From Bacillus sp. (in: firmicutes) (GTDB taxonomy: Bacteria > Bacillota > Bacilli > Bacillales > JACDOC01): a stretch of 64,000 bases of DNA. Position numbers and translations under genes: made by a program. Positions within the stretch are counted from its first letter, which is position 1, and each line of letters starts with the position of its first letter. This document shows, piece after piece, positions 17,801-26,794 of the stretch. The stretch covers positions 124,001 to 188,000 of the forward strand of contig JACDOC010000004.1 of the NCBI GenBank assembly GCA_017656295.1. The letters run 5' to 3'. Under the pieces are notes generated by a model that worked only from the letters and a program-made list of their open reading frames with translations, ran no database searches and was not told the DNA's origin.

Positions 17801-17827
17801 AAAAAAAGCCACCCAATAAGGGCAGCT
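17801..17827 (-). terminator. Terminator after the first cstA-like gene
   Basis: GCTGCCC and GGGTGGC pair with two wobbles around a five-base loop, followed on the minus strand by seven T. The stem begins in the last codons of cstA. Confidence 0.75.
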
Positions 17828-19266
17828 TACGACGCACTTTTTTCTAATGGTTGATAATCAGATACTCTAGATTTTCTTACTTGTACCATAAACCAACCAA
17901 TAACCGCTAAGGTCAAGGTGAGTCCGAAAATCATGGATGGTTGAAATGCTAGATGGAATCCTTCTGGTGCGTAAAAAATATACGTGCATACAACACTTGT
18001 CATAAACATTGCTGGAACACTACAGATCCAATGAAACTTCCCATTTTGTAATAAGTACATCGCCGCTGTCCATAGCATGACGGTGGCGACTACTTGGTTC
18101 GTCCAGCCGACATAGCGCCATAAAAATGTATAGTCCATTTGCGTAAGGGCAAACGTACTAACAATGACTGGTATGGTTAATAAAACGGTTTTCTTATAAG
18201 AATCGACTTTGACACCAAATTGCTTTACGATGTCTACAATCATCATTCGCGATGACCGTAAGGCAGTATCACCTGTTGTAATCGGTAAGATAATAACCCC
18301 TAAAATCGCTAAAATTCCACCTAATGTTCCTAATAGTGATTTACTAATTTCATCAACGACTGCAGCTGGTCCTCCTTCCGCTAATGCGATTCCCAATCCA
18401 TCGGTTCCTCCAAAAAATGTCATCCCAGCCGCTGCCCAAATGAGGGCAATGATTCCTTCTAATATCATAGCCCCGTAAAAGATTTTGCGGCCATCGCTTT
18501 CTTTTTTCATCGTCCGAGCAATAATTGGACTTTGGGTGCAATGAAAACCGGAAACAGCCCCACATGAAATAGTGATCATTAGTAACGGCCAAATCGGTAA
18601 TTGGTTTGGATGTAAATTTTCTAACGTCACATTCGGAATCGGATGGTCCATAAAGAATAGTCCAACGCCAATTACGACGGCCATAAATAATAAGACAGCT
18701 CCAAATAACGGATAAATTTTTCCGATTAATTTATTGACGGGCAACAATGCCGCTAGAATAAAATAAGCAAATATGATGACGATAGCTACTTGATAGCTTA
18801 AAGGAGTTACTTTTGCAATTAATTGTGCTGGTCCAGCTGTAAAAGCTGCTGCTACTAAAATCATAAGTATGATTGATAAAACATTTATAATAGCTTTAAT
18901 ACTTTTTCCTAAATAACGTCCAACTAATGAAGGATATTGTTCTCCTCCGTGTCTTAACGACAGCATTCCTGAAAAATAATCGTGTACCGCACCTGCAAAA
19001 ATAGAACCGATGACAATCCAAATAAATGCTACCGGACCATAAAGCGCCCCCATAATCGCTCCAAAAATCGGACCAAGTCCAGCAATATTTAACAATTGAA
19101 TAAGCGTTCCCTTCCACCAACTCATCGGTGTATAATCAAGCCCATCTTTTTTAGAATACGCCGGTGTAACATTTTCATCATTTACTCCGAAAATGCGCTC
19201 AACCACCTTTGCATAGATAAAATAACCAAGTACTAATAGAAAAACTGCCGAAACAAATGTTGCCAT
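17827..19266 (-). CDS. CstA-family transporter, paralogue 1
   Basis: A 479-residue polytopic membrane protein. Family hallmarks are NIAGLGPIFGAIMGALYGP near residue 60, FAGAVHDYFSGMLSLRHGG, SCGAVSGFHCTQSPIIARTM and ITTGDTALRSSRM. CstA/BtsT proteins import pyruvate or peptides; substrate here is not fixed. This is the short (about 480 residue) form lacking the C-terminal CstA extension. Start ATG 19266 follows AGGGGGTCTAGAAG. It is about 60% similar by eye to the paralogue at 27575-29014 but lacks the companion small gene and an adjacent regulator. Confidence 0.87.
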   Translation of the reverse strand: MATFVSAVFLLVLGYFIYAKVVERIFGVNDENVTPAYSKKDGLDYTPMSWWKGTLIQLLNIAGLGPIFGAIMGALYGPVAFIWIVIGSIFAGAVHDYFSGMLSLRHGGEQYPSLVGRYLGKSIKAIINVLSIILMILVAAAFTAGPAQLIAKVTPLSYQVAIVIIFAYFILAALLPVNKLIGKIYPLFGAVLLFMAVVIGVGLFFMDHPIPNVTLENLHPNQLPIWPLLMITISCGAVSGFHCTQSPIIARTMKKESDGRKIFYGAMILEGIIALIWAAAGMTFFGGTDGLGIALAEGGPAAVVDEISKSLLGTLGGILAILGVIILPITTGDTALRSSRMMIVDIVKQFGVKVDSYKKTVLLTIPVIVSTFALTQMDYTFLWRYVGWTNQVVATVMLWTAAMYLLQNGKFHWICSVPAMFMTSVVCTYIFYAPEGFHLAFQPSMIFGLTLTLAVIGWFMVQVRKSRVSDYQPLEKSAS

Positions 19267-19305
19267 CTTCTAGACCCCCTGGAAGTTTTCTAAATTTTTA
19301 GATAT

Positions 19306-19334
19306 ATTGTAATAGTTTCCCAAAATAATTTCAA
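19306..19334 (-). promoter_or_regulatory. Sigma-A-type promoter of cstA paralogue 1
   Basis: On the minus strand TTGAAA (19334-19329), 17-base spacer, TACAAT (19311-19306), about 40 bases before the start codon. Confidence 0.6.
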
Positions 19335-19636
19335 TACTAAATTTTAATATTTTTCTAATATTTTTTATTGCTATTCTAATAAAGCAATCAGGGAGCAAAA
19401 TTCAGTGCTTTATTAAATGGCTCCGTTAAACCTAATCTTGAATTTCATTAAAAGAAAAAGGACCAGTTTTGGCCCTTCTTTGTTGTCTCGTAAAACTAAC
19501 GCATTCCAATAGTTTAACAGTTTGATTTATAACAAATAAAAATGATTGGATATACCTTCAAGCGTTTTTTACCATTGCTACTATTATTGAACTAATCCGT
19601 TTGTAATCTCCTTTTCATTTTTAATAACGAATTGTA
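19335..19636. other. Intergenic stretch with one terminator
   Basis: AT-rich. On the minus strand a hairpin near 19455-19480 (AGGGCCA AAAC TGGTCCT followed by TTTTT) probably ends transcription of the lipoprotein gene at 19637. I see no gene. Confidence 0.5.
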
Positions 19637-20005
19637 TTACCCTTCAACAATTGCGAGGTATTTCAATATTTTTCCTTCGAATTCAACGAGTAAAATATCT
19701 CCTCTTTCTTTGGTTGAGAAAATCTTTGCACCAACAGGAAGTTTATTTGACATTCCATCTTTAAAATCTGTATTAGCATCAATTCTTGATTTTATTTCAC
19801 CGATTTGAACATCTTTTGTTAAAGATAATTCTTGTACCCAGTCAATATTCGTTTTGTAAATCACTCCATCATACTGAAAAATATCTGCATCTGGGTCCAA
19901 TTTTAAGACTTCTTCGGCATCAATACGGTCAATTGTTACTTCGTTTTTTTTTCCTTCATAAGTGCAACCTGTACTCGTAAATAAAACTAATGCAAATAAA
20001 CCCAT
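19637..20005 (-). CDS. Short lipoprotein-like gene with damaged 5' end
   Basis: From ATG 20005 it encodes about 122 residues: an unusually short hydrophobic N-terminus (GLFALVLFTSTGC) with lipobox STGC, then a soluble domain (DPDADIFQYDGVIYKTNIDW, KLPVGAKIFSTKERGDILLVEFEG) of a kind found in Bacillus lipoproteins of unknown role. No ribosome site precedes this ATG, the signal peptide has no basic n-region, and the frame further upstream is made of the terminator that ends the chemoreceptor gene. I infer that the true 5' end has been lost. It may be unexpressed. Confidence 0.5.
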   Translation of the reverse strand: MGLFALVLFTSTGCTYEGKKNEVTIDRIDAEEVLKLDPDADIFQYDGVIYKTNIDWVQELSLTKDVQIGEIKSRIDANTDFKDGMSNKLPVGAKIFSTKERGDILLVEFEGKILKYLAIVEG

Positions 20006-20009
20006 CGGA

Positions 20010-20047
20010 TTTAAATAAAAAATTGGGCATAAGCCCAATTTTTCGTT
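20010..20047 (-). terminator. Terminator after the chemoreceptor gene
   Basis: AAATTGGGC and GCCCAATTT pair around a four-base loop, flanked by T-runs. Confidence 0.88.
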
Positions 20048-20074
20048 AATTATGTATATAAATAAGGGATCTTT

Positions 20075-21331
20075 TTACACTCCTTTAAATCGATTTAATA
20101 ATTGCTGCATTTCCTCTGCCATTTGATTTAACGCTTCTGCAGAGGAGGTCATTTCTTCCATAGAAGCCATTTGTTCTTCTGTTGACGCGGATATATTTAA
20201 CGATTGTTCTGAAGATTCCTTCACAATGGCCGCCATTTGATCAATGGACATTGCAATACGCTGTGCTCCGTGCGTCATTTGCTGAACGGCTTGTGATACT
20301 TCGGCAATTTGTCCAGATACTTCATCCACCGACTGGCGAATTTGCTCAAAGGAATCTCCAGCTAAGTTTACATCTTCAAGTCCTTTGGAAACTTCATCCA
20401 CAACTGTTTGCATCGATACCATCGCTTCGTTAGTTTCCTTTTGAATATGATGGATTAATTGAGAAATTTGCTGTGCAGAATCTGCGGATTGTTCTGCTAA
20501 TTTCCGTACTTCATCGGCTACAACAGCAAAACCTTTACCGTGCTCTCCCGCCCTTGCTGCTTCAATAGCGGCATTTAAGGCTAACAAATTCGTTTGAGAA
20601 GCAATTGTAGAAATCACTTCGGTAATTTGACCAATTTCTTTCGATCGTTCCCCTAATCCTTTTACAACGTGTCCAAGCGATTCAACATGTTGATGGATAA
20701 ACCGCATTTGCTCTTCCATTTTGCTAATAACTTCTGAACCTGCATTCGCTTTGGCAAACGTTCCTCCAGCGGCATCAGCAACTTGTTGAGTTTTTGTGGA
20801 AACGAGGGATAATCCTTTAGATATTTCATTCATGGACGTCGAAGTTTCTTGAACTGATTTTACTTGTTGTTCGGAACCTGCCGCAATATCTTCCATGGAC
20901 GAAGAAATTTGCTCCGTCGCTTTTGTCGTCTGTTCGGCGATGTTCGTTAACTGGTCAGAAAAGGAAACGATTTGTTTTGAATGTTGTTTCACCTTTTGAA
21001 TTAACATTCCCCATGTTTCTAACATTTCGTTAATATTTACCGCAAAAGACTTAAGTTCACCTACTTCATTGGCATTGACTCTTGTAGATAAATCCCCATC
21101 TTTAATCGCCTGTAAATGCTTATTCAACACGGCAATGGGCACCACAAACCGCCGGTAATTTAATGTAGCGGATAAAATACCAAGGAGCATTCCACAAATA
21201 ACTAAGCTCCCGGTCGTCACCCAGAAATCTGTACCTGTTAGGCCAATAAACATAGACACACCGAACCCAAGTAAAAACGTCCCAGGAACTACAACTAACA
21301 ATGTGCGAATGATATAGCTCCGTAACGTCAT
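20075..21331 (-). CDS. Methyl-accepting chemotaxis protein without periplasmic sensor domain
   Basis: A 418-residue receptor. Two membrane helices at about residues 9-31 and 37-56 are separated by only a few residues, so there is no extracytoplasmic ligand domain. A HAMP domain follows (60-115), then a long coiled coil with the conserved signalling tip ([37 protein letters not shown]). It will dock CheW/CheA at the tip; the signal is probably cytoplasmic or membrane-borne. Single gene with its own terminator. Confidence 0.9.
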   Translation of the reverse strand: MTLRSYIIRTLLVVVPGTFLLGFGVSMFIGLTGTDFWVTTGSLVICGMLLGILSATLNYRRFVVPIAVLNKHLQAIKDGDLSTRVNANEVGELKSFAVNINEMLETWGMLIQKVKQHSKQIVSFSDQLTNIAEQTTKATEQISSSMEDIAAGSEQQVKSVQETSTSMNEISKGLSLVSTKTQQVADAAGGTFAKANAGSEVISKMEEQMRFIHQHVESLGHVVKGLGERSKEIGQITEVISTIASQTNLLALNAAIEAARAGEHGKGFAVVADEVRKLAEQSADSAQQISQLIHHIQKETNEAMVSMQTVVDEVSKGLEDVNLAGDSFEQIRQSVDEVSGQIAEVSQAVQQMTHGAQRIAMSIDQMAAIVKESSEQSLNISASTEEQMASMEEMTSSAEALNQMAEEMQQLLNRFKGV

Positions 21332-21446
21332 CTCTCTCCCTACCTTCTACTAAAATATGTATCTTACCTTATTATAGCATTGAATGAATATATGGAAATA
21401 AGGAAGTGGGACTAATTTCACTTTTTTCTAATTATTTGATTCACTT

Positions 21447-21485
21447 ACAAAAATTAGACCAGCCTCTATCAATGGAGGTTGGTCT
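21447..21485 (-). terminator. Terminator of the sdpR-sdpI-like operon
   Basis: AGACCAACCTC and GAGGCTGGTCT pair with one mismatch, then AATTTTT on the minus strand. Confidence 0.8.
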
Positions 21486-21491
21486 TTTCTC

Positions 21492-22130
21492 CTACCTATT
21501 CTGTTCTTCTTTAAAATAAATGTATGATTTCACAAAAACATAAACGGTACCTAATAGGGTAACAGAGATAAATATGACAAATCTCCAACTGCCTTCTAAA
21601 AAGATCGTCAATATACTCATCAACCCAATGATGACAAAAACTTTTCCACCAATACGATGAGTTTTATTCCACACGGTTTCATTCGCTAACGTCCATGGGG
21701 TTCGGATACCAACAAAATAATTATGTTTAAATTTTGGCATATAGTTTCCTAGAATGATAAATAAAATGCCGATTCCAACTGGGACAATCAACGAAATATC
21801 TATTGGATAGCCTAAATTATAGGCAAGGGTGCCAACATGAATAAAAAAGAATAATAACACCAAGGCATTCATCATCACAAGGTAACTACCTTTAAATTTT
21901 TCATAGTTCGCTTTTTTCGGATCCACTTTAGGTAATAATGTCAACAACAAAAGTAAAAAAGTTAACACGATAGGTCCAAAGAATGCTCCAATCCATTTAT
22001 TACTATAACCGTCCACTTCCCCTGCTGCATTCCAATGAACCGCTACTTGATCCGGTAAAAATGTGATGGCCACCAAACTAATGACATAAGCCAAAATGAC
22101 CAAACCGATAAGCAAACGACTGGATTTCAT
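21492..22130 (-). CDS. sdpI: SdpI family membrane protein (DUF1648 plus SdpI domain)
   Basis: A 212-residue protein with six hydrophobic segments. The N-terminal half is a DUF1648 module (LPDQVAVHWNAAGEVDGYSNKW) and the C-terminal half the SdpI module (GNYMPKFKHNYFVGIRTPWTLANETVWNKTHRIGGK). In B. subtilis SdpI protects against the SdpC killing toxin and also relays its presence by sequestering SdpR. The ATG overlaps the sdpR stop as ATGA with GGAAGGGAAGGAAAC before it, so translation is coupled. No sdpABC toxin genes are in the window. Confidence 0.85.
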   Translation of the reverse strand: MKSSRLLIGLVILAYVISLVAITFLPDQVAVHWNAAGEVDGYSNKWIGAFFGPIVLTFLLLLLTLLPKVDPKKANYEKFKGSYLVMMNALVLLFFFIHVGTLAYNLGYPIDISLIVPVGIGILFIILGNYMPKFKHNYFVGIRTPWTLANETVWNKTHRIGGKVFVIIGLMSILTIFLEGSWRFVIFISVTLLGTVYVFVKSYIYFKEEQNR

Positions 22131-22405
22131 GTTTCCTTCCCTTCCTTTTCTAAAATATCGTAAAACCAAGTCAACAAATCTTGAAATACGGTCGTGTTTA
22201 ATGAGTAATAAATATGTTGTCCTTTACGCTCGTCTTGAACTAAATCAGCTTGTTTTAAAATTTTTAAATGATGCGATACACTCGGTTTTTGCATATCGAA
22301 ATGGGAAGATATTTCTCCTGCTGTTAAATCTCCTTTTTTCAGTAAGGATAAAATTTTTCGCCGTGTCGGATCGGCAATCGCTTTAAATGCTTCATTGAAG
22401 GACAA
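22127..22405 (-). CDS. sdpR: ArsR family repressor, SdpR-like
   Basis: A 92-residue winged-helix protein: FKAIADPTRRKILSLLKKGDLTAGEIS, recognition helix QKPSVSHHLKILKQADLV and the wing ERKGQHIYYSLN. These match SdpR closely. No ArsR metal-binding cysteine motif (CxC) is present, in line with regulation by SdpI. TTG 22405 has AAGGGGG eight bases upstream. It overlaps sdpI. The intergenic region to the divergent Rieske gene carries two TTTAGA-N6-TCTAAW palindromes that are good candidate operators. Confidence 0.85.
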   Translation of the reverse strand: MSFNEAFKAIADPTRRKILSLLKKGDLTAGEISSHFDMQKPSVSHHLKILKQADLVQDERKGQHIYYSLNTTVFQDLLTWFYDILEKEGKET

Positions 22406-22433
22406 GGATGCATCCCCCTTTCATTATTAGATA

Positions 22434-22451
22434 TTTAGACATTTTTCTAAT
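22434..22451. promoter_or_regulatory. Candidate SdpR operator 1
   Basis: TTTAGA-N6-TCTAAT, an 18-bp near-perfect palindrome 29 bases upstream of sdpR. The same architecture recurs at 22488-22505. Confidence 0.5.
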
Positions 22452-22487
22452 TGTTAATGAAAAAATTTTTTGATCATTAGTTAGATT

Positions 22488-22505
22488 TTTAGATAAATTT
22501 CTAAA
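22488..22505. promoter_or_regulatory. Candidate SdpR operator 2
   Basis: TTTAGA-N6-TCTAAA, a perfect 18-bp palindrome 54 bases from operator 1. A partial third copy (TCTAGACATTTTTAG) lies at 22606-22620 just before the ribosome site of the divergent gene. Confidence 0.5.
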
Positions 22506-22633
22506 TATATTGTATGCCAATTATTATCAAAATGTCAAAAAAATAATTGATATAATAATCATCCCCCTACTCATGTATCCCCAAATATTGGGTAAATTAT
22601 GAACATCTAGACATTTTTAGGGGGAATTAAACA

Positions 22634-24166
22634 ATGAATGAAACAAATACACAACAAAATGAATTACCAATGGATCCAAAACCATATTGGTTAGATTCCG
22701 TCCAATTGCCCACGTTTGAAAAATTAACGAAGGATATCGATACGGATGTCGCGATTGTCGGTGGTGGAATTTCCGGTGTGACGACAGCGTATTTGCTCAC
22801 AAAAGCTGGAGTTCGGGTGACGTTAATGGAGGCCGATCGACTGTTCAATGGAACGACTGGTCACACAACCGCTAAAGTCACTGCCCAGCACGGACTTATC
22901 TATCACGAGTTAATTCAACACTTTGGGGAAGAAAAAGCAAAACTATATTATGAAGCTAACACCGATGCCATGCAGTGGATAAAAAATACTATTCACGAAC
23001 AGAACATCAATTGTGACTGGCAAGAAGAGGATGCCTATGTGTATGCATTTTCTGAAAAAAATGTCCCAAAAATTTCGGATGAATATGACGCCTACTTAAA
23101 ATTACAAATTCCTGGTCAGTCTGTTGATACCATTCCTATACCTGTTGCGGCTAAAGCAGCCGTTATCATGAAAAATCAGGCAAATTTTCATCCCCTTCGA
23201 TTTTTAAACCATTTCGTTCAATTCATTACCGAAAATGGTGGAGTTATATACGAGGATACACCCGCTATCGATTTAAAGATAAGCACACAACCAACGATTA
23301 TCACCCGAGACGGTCATAAAATTTCATGTCAAAAAGTCGTTATTTGCTCACACTTTCCTTATTACGACCGCTCTTTTTATTTTTCCCGAATGTATGCGGA
23401 AAGGTCGTACATCATTGCTGCCAAAACCAAGACCCCATTTCCTGGCGGGATGTACATTAGTGCGGATGATCCAGTACGTTCACTTCGTTCTGCCACAATC
23501 AACGGAGAAAAATACGTGCTCATTGCTGGAGACAATCATAAAGTGGGTCAAGGGGAACCAATGATCAATCATTATGAAGCCTTGCAAGCATTTGGGGACC
23601 ATGTTTTCGGTATAGAGAAGATTCCATTCCGTTGGTCAGCACAAGATTTAACCACGTTAGATAAAGTACCGTATGTCGGCCCGTTGAAACAAAGTACTCC
23701 TAATGTATTGATCGCAACTGGGTACCGAAAATGGGGAATGACGAACGGAACAGCAGCAGCTTTACTTCTATCAGATTTAGTACTCGAAAAAAGCAATCGT
23801 TACGAAAACCTGTATACTCCATCAAGATTTCATGCCGACCCAAGCGTCAAACAGTTTCTATCGATTAATGTCGACGTTGCCAAACATATGCTGGAAGGAA
23901 AATTAGAATACGCCCTTCGAAAACCAGAGGACTTAGTCCCAGATGAAGGTGCTGTCGTTTCGGTCAATGGAAAAAGAGCCGGTGCCTATAAAGACCAAAA
24001 AGGAAAGCTTCACCTTGTTGACACAACATGTACACATATGGGCTGTGAAGTTGAATGGAATTGTGGCGAACGAACATGGGATTGCCCTTGTCACGGATCA
24101 CGCTTTTCCATTGACGGAGAAGTTGTCGAAGGTCCAGCGACCAAACCGTTGAAAAAACTACAGTAA
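22634..24166 (+). CDS. FAD-dependent oxidoreductase with C-terminal Rieske domain (YhfW-like)
   Basis: A 510-residue fusion. Residues about 38-60 hold the dinucleotide fold VAIVGGGISGVTTAYLL, followed by a DAO-type FAD domain. The last 90 residues are a Rieske 2Fe-2S domain with CTHMGC and CPCHGSRF (Cys-His...Cys-His ligands) and EGPATKPL. Length and domain order match Bacillus YhfW, whose reaction is unknown. It is cytoplasmic (no signal peptide). GGGGG precedes ATG by nine bases. It diverges from sdpR-sdpI across 228 bases of shared regulatory DNA. Confidence 0.87.
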   Translation: MNETNTQQNELPMDPKPYWLDSVQLPTFEKLTKDIDTDVAIVGGGISGVTTAYLLTKAGVRVTLMEADRLFNGTTGHTTAKVTAQHGLIYHELIQHFGEEKAKLYYEANTDAMQWIKNTIHEQNINCDWQEEDAYVYAFSEKNVPKISDEYDAYLKLQIPGQSVDTIPIPVAAKAAVIMKNQANFHPLRFLNHFVQFITENGGVIYEDTPAIDLKISTQPTIITRDGHKISCQKVVICSHFPYYDRSFYFSRMYAERSYIIAAKTKTPFPGGMYISADDPVRSLRSATINGEKYVLIAGDNHKVGQGEPMINHYEALQAFGDHVFGIEKIPFRWSAQDLTTLDKVPYVGPLKQSTPNVLIATGYRKWGMTNGTAAALLLSDLVLEKSNRYENLYTPSRFHADPSVKQFLSINVDVAKHMLEGKLEYALRKPEDLVPDEGAVVSVNGKRAGAYKDQKGKLHLVDTTCTHMGCEVEWNCGERTWDCPCHGSRFSIDGEVVEGPATKPLKKLQ

Positions 24167-24192
24167 TCAAATGACACTATATAAAATCAACG

Positions 24193-24230
24193 AATCCCCT
24201 ACTGAATTCAGGTAGGGGATTTTCTTTTTT
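24193..24230 (+). terminator. Terminator after the Rieske flavoprotein gene
   Basis: AATCCCCTAC and GTAGGGGATT form a ten-pair stem followed by TTTCTTTTTT. Confidence 0.92.
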
Positions 24231-24396
24231 CTACAAAAATAACACCCTTCCGTATATTCACACCTAACAATTTTTTAGTTCCGTGATGTCTAAAATTTCT
24301 TTTTTAGTGTCGTTATATCCTTGATATTCAGTTCACTTGGTCGAGTAATATCGAAGAACACCAAACGTCTCCTAAAAATAGGCATTAAACTAGTAC

Positions 24397-24424
24397 ACAG
24401 TGGACAATCGCGGAACATAGGATA
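24397..24424 (+). promoter_or_regulatory. Candidate sigma-K-type promoter
   Basis: AC at 24397, a 17-base spacer and CATAGGATA at 24416-24424, fitting the sigma-K pattern (AC at -35, CATANNNTA at -10). It lies 54 bases before a small coat-like gene. Confidence 0.4.
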
Positions 24425-24477
24425 AGATTGAGTGTTTAATGATTACAGTCTTTTTAAAAAAGAAAGGAAGATAAAAT

Positions 24478-24792
24478 ATGAATCAATATCCAACTCATTA
24501 TCAGATGCCTTCTTATCCATCTCAGCAAATGGGAACATTTCCGCAATATCCTTATTCGGAGATCATGGCCCATCAACAAATCAAGCAACCGATGTATCCT
24601 CAGCTAAAAGACCGAACATTGAATATGGTGTCTCCTTTAGTTCAATATGGTTTAAGAGAAGCACAGATGACCTCGTATGCACATGCTTTACAAGAAGTAG
24701 CCGCTATAGCTTATCTAATGGGGAGAGGATTCGATCCACAAACAGCTTACGCCACTGTTGAATCATGGGAGTTGAATGAAGTCTTTTATTAA
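24478..24792 (+). CDS. Small P/Q/Y-rich protein, possible spore coat component
   Basis: A 104-residue protein. The first 45 residues are rich in Pro, Gln, Tyr and Met (QYPTHYQMPSYPSQQMGTF), as in many Bacillus coat proteins; the rest is predicted helical (REAQMTSYAHALQEVAAIAYLMGRGFDPQTAY). AAAGGAAG precedes the ATG by five bases. A sigma-K-like promoter upstream and a terminator downstream make it a single-gene unit. Coat function is inference from composition and promoter; I do not recognise the family. Confidence 0.55.
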   Translation: MNQYPTHYQMPSYPSQQMGTFPQYPYSEIMAHQQIKQPMYPQLKDRTLNMVSPLVQYGLREAQMTSYAHALQEVAAIAYLMGRGFDPQTAYATVESWELNEVFY

Positions 24793-24894
24793 AGATACAG
24801 ACCTAAAACCAAGTGTTAGCCCCCAACCAAATATACCGTATATAAGAAATAAGGATACATGGTGATATGTACATCAGACTACACAAAAAACACG

Positions 24895-24935
24895 TTTCCT
24901 CTACAGAACTTTTCCTGTAGGGGAATATATTTTCT
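24895..24935 (+). terminator. Terminator after the coat-like gene
   Basis: TTCCTCTACAG and CTGTAGGGGAA pair with one wobble, then TATATTTTCTT. Confidence 0.75.
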
Positions 24936-25153
24936 TAATCGTCTAGCTAATAGAGCGTGTTGCTGTAAAGTCTGTAATGATTCATTGTAATGGTTTTCGT
25001 GATGTGACTATAACAATTAAAACAATTGTTGAAAAGATTGCAATTATAGAAAAACAACATCATTCTTCCTTCCCCTATTTTTTGAACATAGAGGATTTGA
25101 ATAATCAAAGGAAGAACTATATATAAAGCAGTTATTTACGAAGGGGAATAGGT

Positions 25154-26053
25154 ATGATCAGATTACCAAAAGTATTCATAAAAAGCATCATCAATGTTCA
25201 TAAAGAAAAAGGCGAAAAATGGTTAAGAGATTTTCAATCGCTCATTCATGAATGTGAGCAGCGTTGGCAATTGAGAATTTTGGACCCTTTTGAGTTATCG
25301 TATAATTTTGTTGCTCCTGCCATACGAAAAGACGGGACGCAAATGGTCATTAAGCTTGCCGTACCTGGAGAGGAGTTTCTTACTGAAGTAAAAGCGCTTC
25401 AATTATTTAAAGGTAATGGAATGGTTCAAATGTTGGATGTTGATAAAGAAAAAGGGATCTTGATTCTTGAACGGATACGTCCTGGTACGAATCTAGCTTC
25501 ATTAGAAAATGATGAGGAAGCAACGACTTTTGCTTCCCAAGTGATGAAAAAGTTATGGATCCCTGCGCCAAAATATTCGAACCTTCCAACCATGGTACAT
25601 AGAGAAAAGCAACTAATCCAGATTCTAAAGAATCACCCTCAAGGAATCGGTCCTATAACGGGTGAATGGCTTCAAGAAGCGGTTGAGACATTTCATTCTT
25701 TGAATGAATTGGGCAATCAACCTTTTTTACTTCATGGGGATTTGCATCATTACAACATTTTGCAGGATCGCCACAAATCTTGGATAGCGATTGATCCGAA
25801 AGGGTTAATTGGAGACAGAGAATACGATGTAATTCAATTTTTACTTAATAAACTACCTAGTGAACATTTGACAACAGTTATAGAGAGACGGATTGACATT
25901 TTGGTCCAAGAACTGAATTTAGACAAAAAAAGAATTTTATTATGGGGATTTGCCCATACGGTTCTTGCAACGTGTTGGTCCATTGAAGATCATGGGGATT
26001 ATAACGAGACTTTTTTTCAGGCAATCCATGTTTTTAAACATTTAAATCAGTAA
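25154..26053 (+). CDS. Aminoglycoside/hydroxyurea kinase family protein (APH(6)-like)
   Basis: A 299-residue phosphotransferase. The catalytic loop HGDLHHYNIL is at about residue 195 and the metal-binding DPKGLIGDREYD about 15 residues later, the pattern of the APH_6_hur family that includes streptomycin 6-kinases. Chromosomal homologues are common in Bacillaceae and their natural substrates are mostly unknown, so resistance cannot be claimed. Start ATG follows GAAGGGG. Single gene. Confidence 0.8.
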   Translation: MIRLPKVFIKSIINVHKEKGEKWLRDFQSLIHECEQRWQLRILDPFELSYNFVAPAIRKDGTQMVIKLAVPGEEFLTEVKALQLFKGNGMVQMLDVDKEKGILILERIRPGTNLASLENDEEATTFASQVMKKLWIPAPKYSNLPTMVHREKQLIQILKNHPQGIGPITGEWLQEAVETFHSLNELGNQPFLLHGDLHHYNILQDRHKSWIAIDPKGLIGDREYDVIQFLLNKLPSEHLTTVIERRIDILVQELNLDKKRILLWGFAHTVLATCWSIEDHGDYNETFFQAIHVFKHLNQ

Positions 26054-26070
26054 AATACGTTTTTTAAATT

Positions 26071-26547
26071 CTAACTTCTTAAGTCTCTTCCAATAAAATT
26101 AGCAGGGACAGGATTTAGATTTAATTCCCTTGCCCATACAGATAGTTGACCAATATGATGAATTTCGTGAGCAATGATATGATGTAAAATTTCTCTCCTT
26201 GTATACTTAATTTCATCCCAGGGAACTTTCACAGGTTCATCTTCTAAAGCATCTGAACATTCCTGTAAAAATTCCACTACCTCACTACGAAATGTATCTG
26301 AGAGAGAGTTAACTTTTTCAAGGGTATTATAATCATTAAACTGAACTACAACATCATCTTTTCCTTGAATGGCACGAATCCAACTATATTCCACATCAAT
26401 TATGTGAAAGAGGGTATTTAAAATACTCCCTACTCCTCCAATTCGCTTCTTCAATAAATCTTCTGTAGTCAATTGTTTACACCATTCAAACCATTCATCT
26501 CTTACTTGCCAATTGTATTGAAAAAATTTTATCAATTTATTCACCAC
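26071..26547 (-). CDS. DinB-like four-helix metal-binding protein
   Basis: A 158-residue protein of the DinB/YfiT superfamily. The three metal-ligand histidines are seen in NTLFHIIDVE (about residue 48) and in HEIHHIGQLSVWARE (about residues 128-132). Related proteins act as bacillithiol- or mycothiol-dependent transferases, but most are uncharacterised. The start is one of two adjacent GTG codons (26547 or 26544). Confidence 0.82.
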   Translation of the reverse strand: MVNKLIKFFQYNWQVRDEWFEWCKQLTTEDLLKKRIGGVGSILNTLFHIIDVEYSWIRAIQGKDDVVVQFNDYNTLEKVNSLSDTFRSEVVEFLQECSDALEDEPVKVPWDEIKYTRREILHHIIAHEIHHIGQLSVWARELNLNPVPANFIGRDLRS

Positions 26548-26649
26548 TTCATTTTTTCGTTTTATTATAATTTCAATTTAAACTTTCACTAACCTCCCCC
26601 GTTAGTCAAAAAGAAAATCAACAACATTCTTTGACAGAACCAAACAGAA

Positions 26650-26698
26650 AAAGGAGAACGAATGGATTCGTCATTAGGAAGAATCGTTCTCCTTTCTA
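26650..26698. terminator. Bidirectional terminator between the GNAT and DinB genes
   Basis: GGAGAACGA and TCGTTCTCC pair around a loop of about twenty bases; A- and T-runs flank both sides. Confidence 0.75.
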
Positions 26699-26794
26699 TT
26701 TATTCATCTTTTCCATTTTAAAAAAACTGCAGTTCCGTACATCCTAAGTCCATAACCATCTCTTATTTAAGAATGATTCATATCCGGCCATCAT

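Noticed and set aside
22634-24166. Assignment of the Rieske flavoprotein to Sdp toxin defence
   Set aside because: Only shared operator-like palindromes support it; kept as a hypothesis in the findings and not as an annotation.
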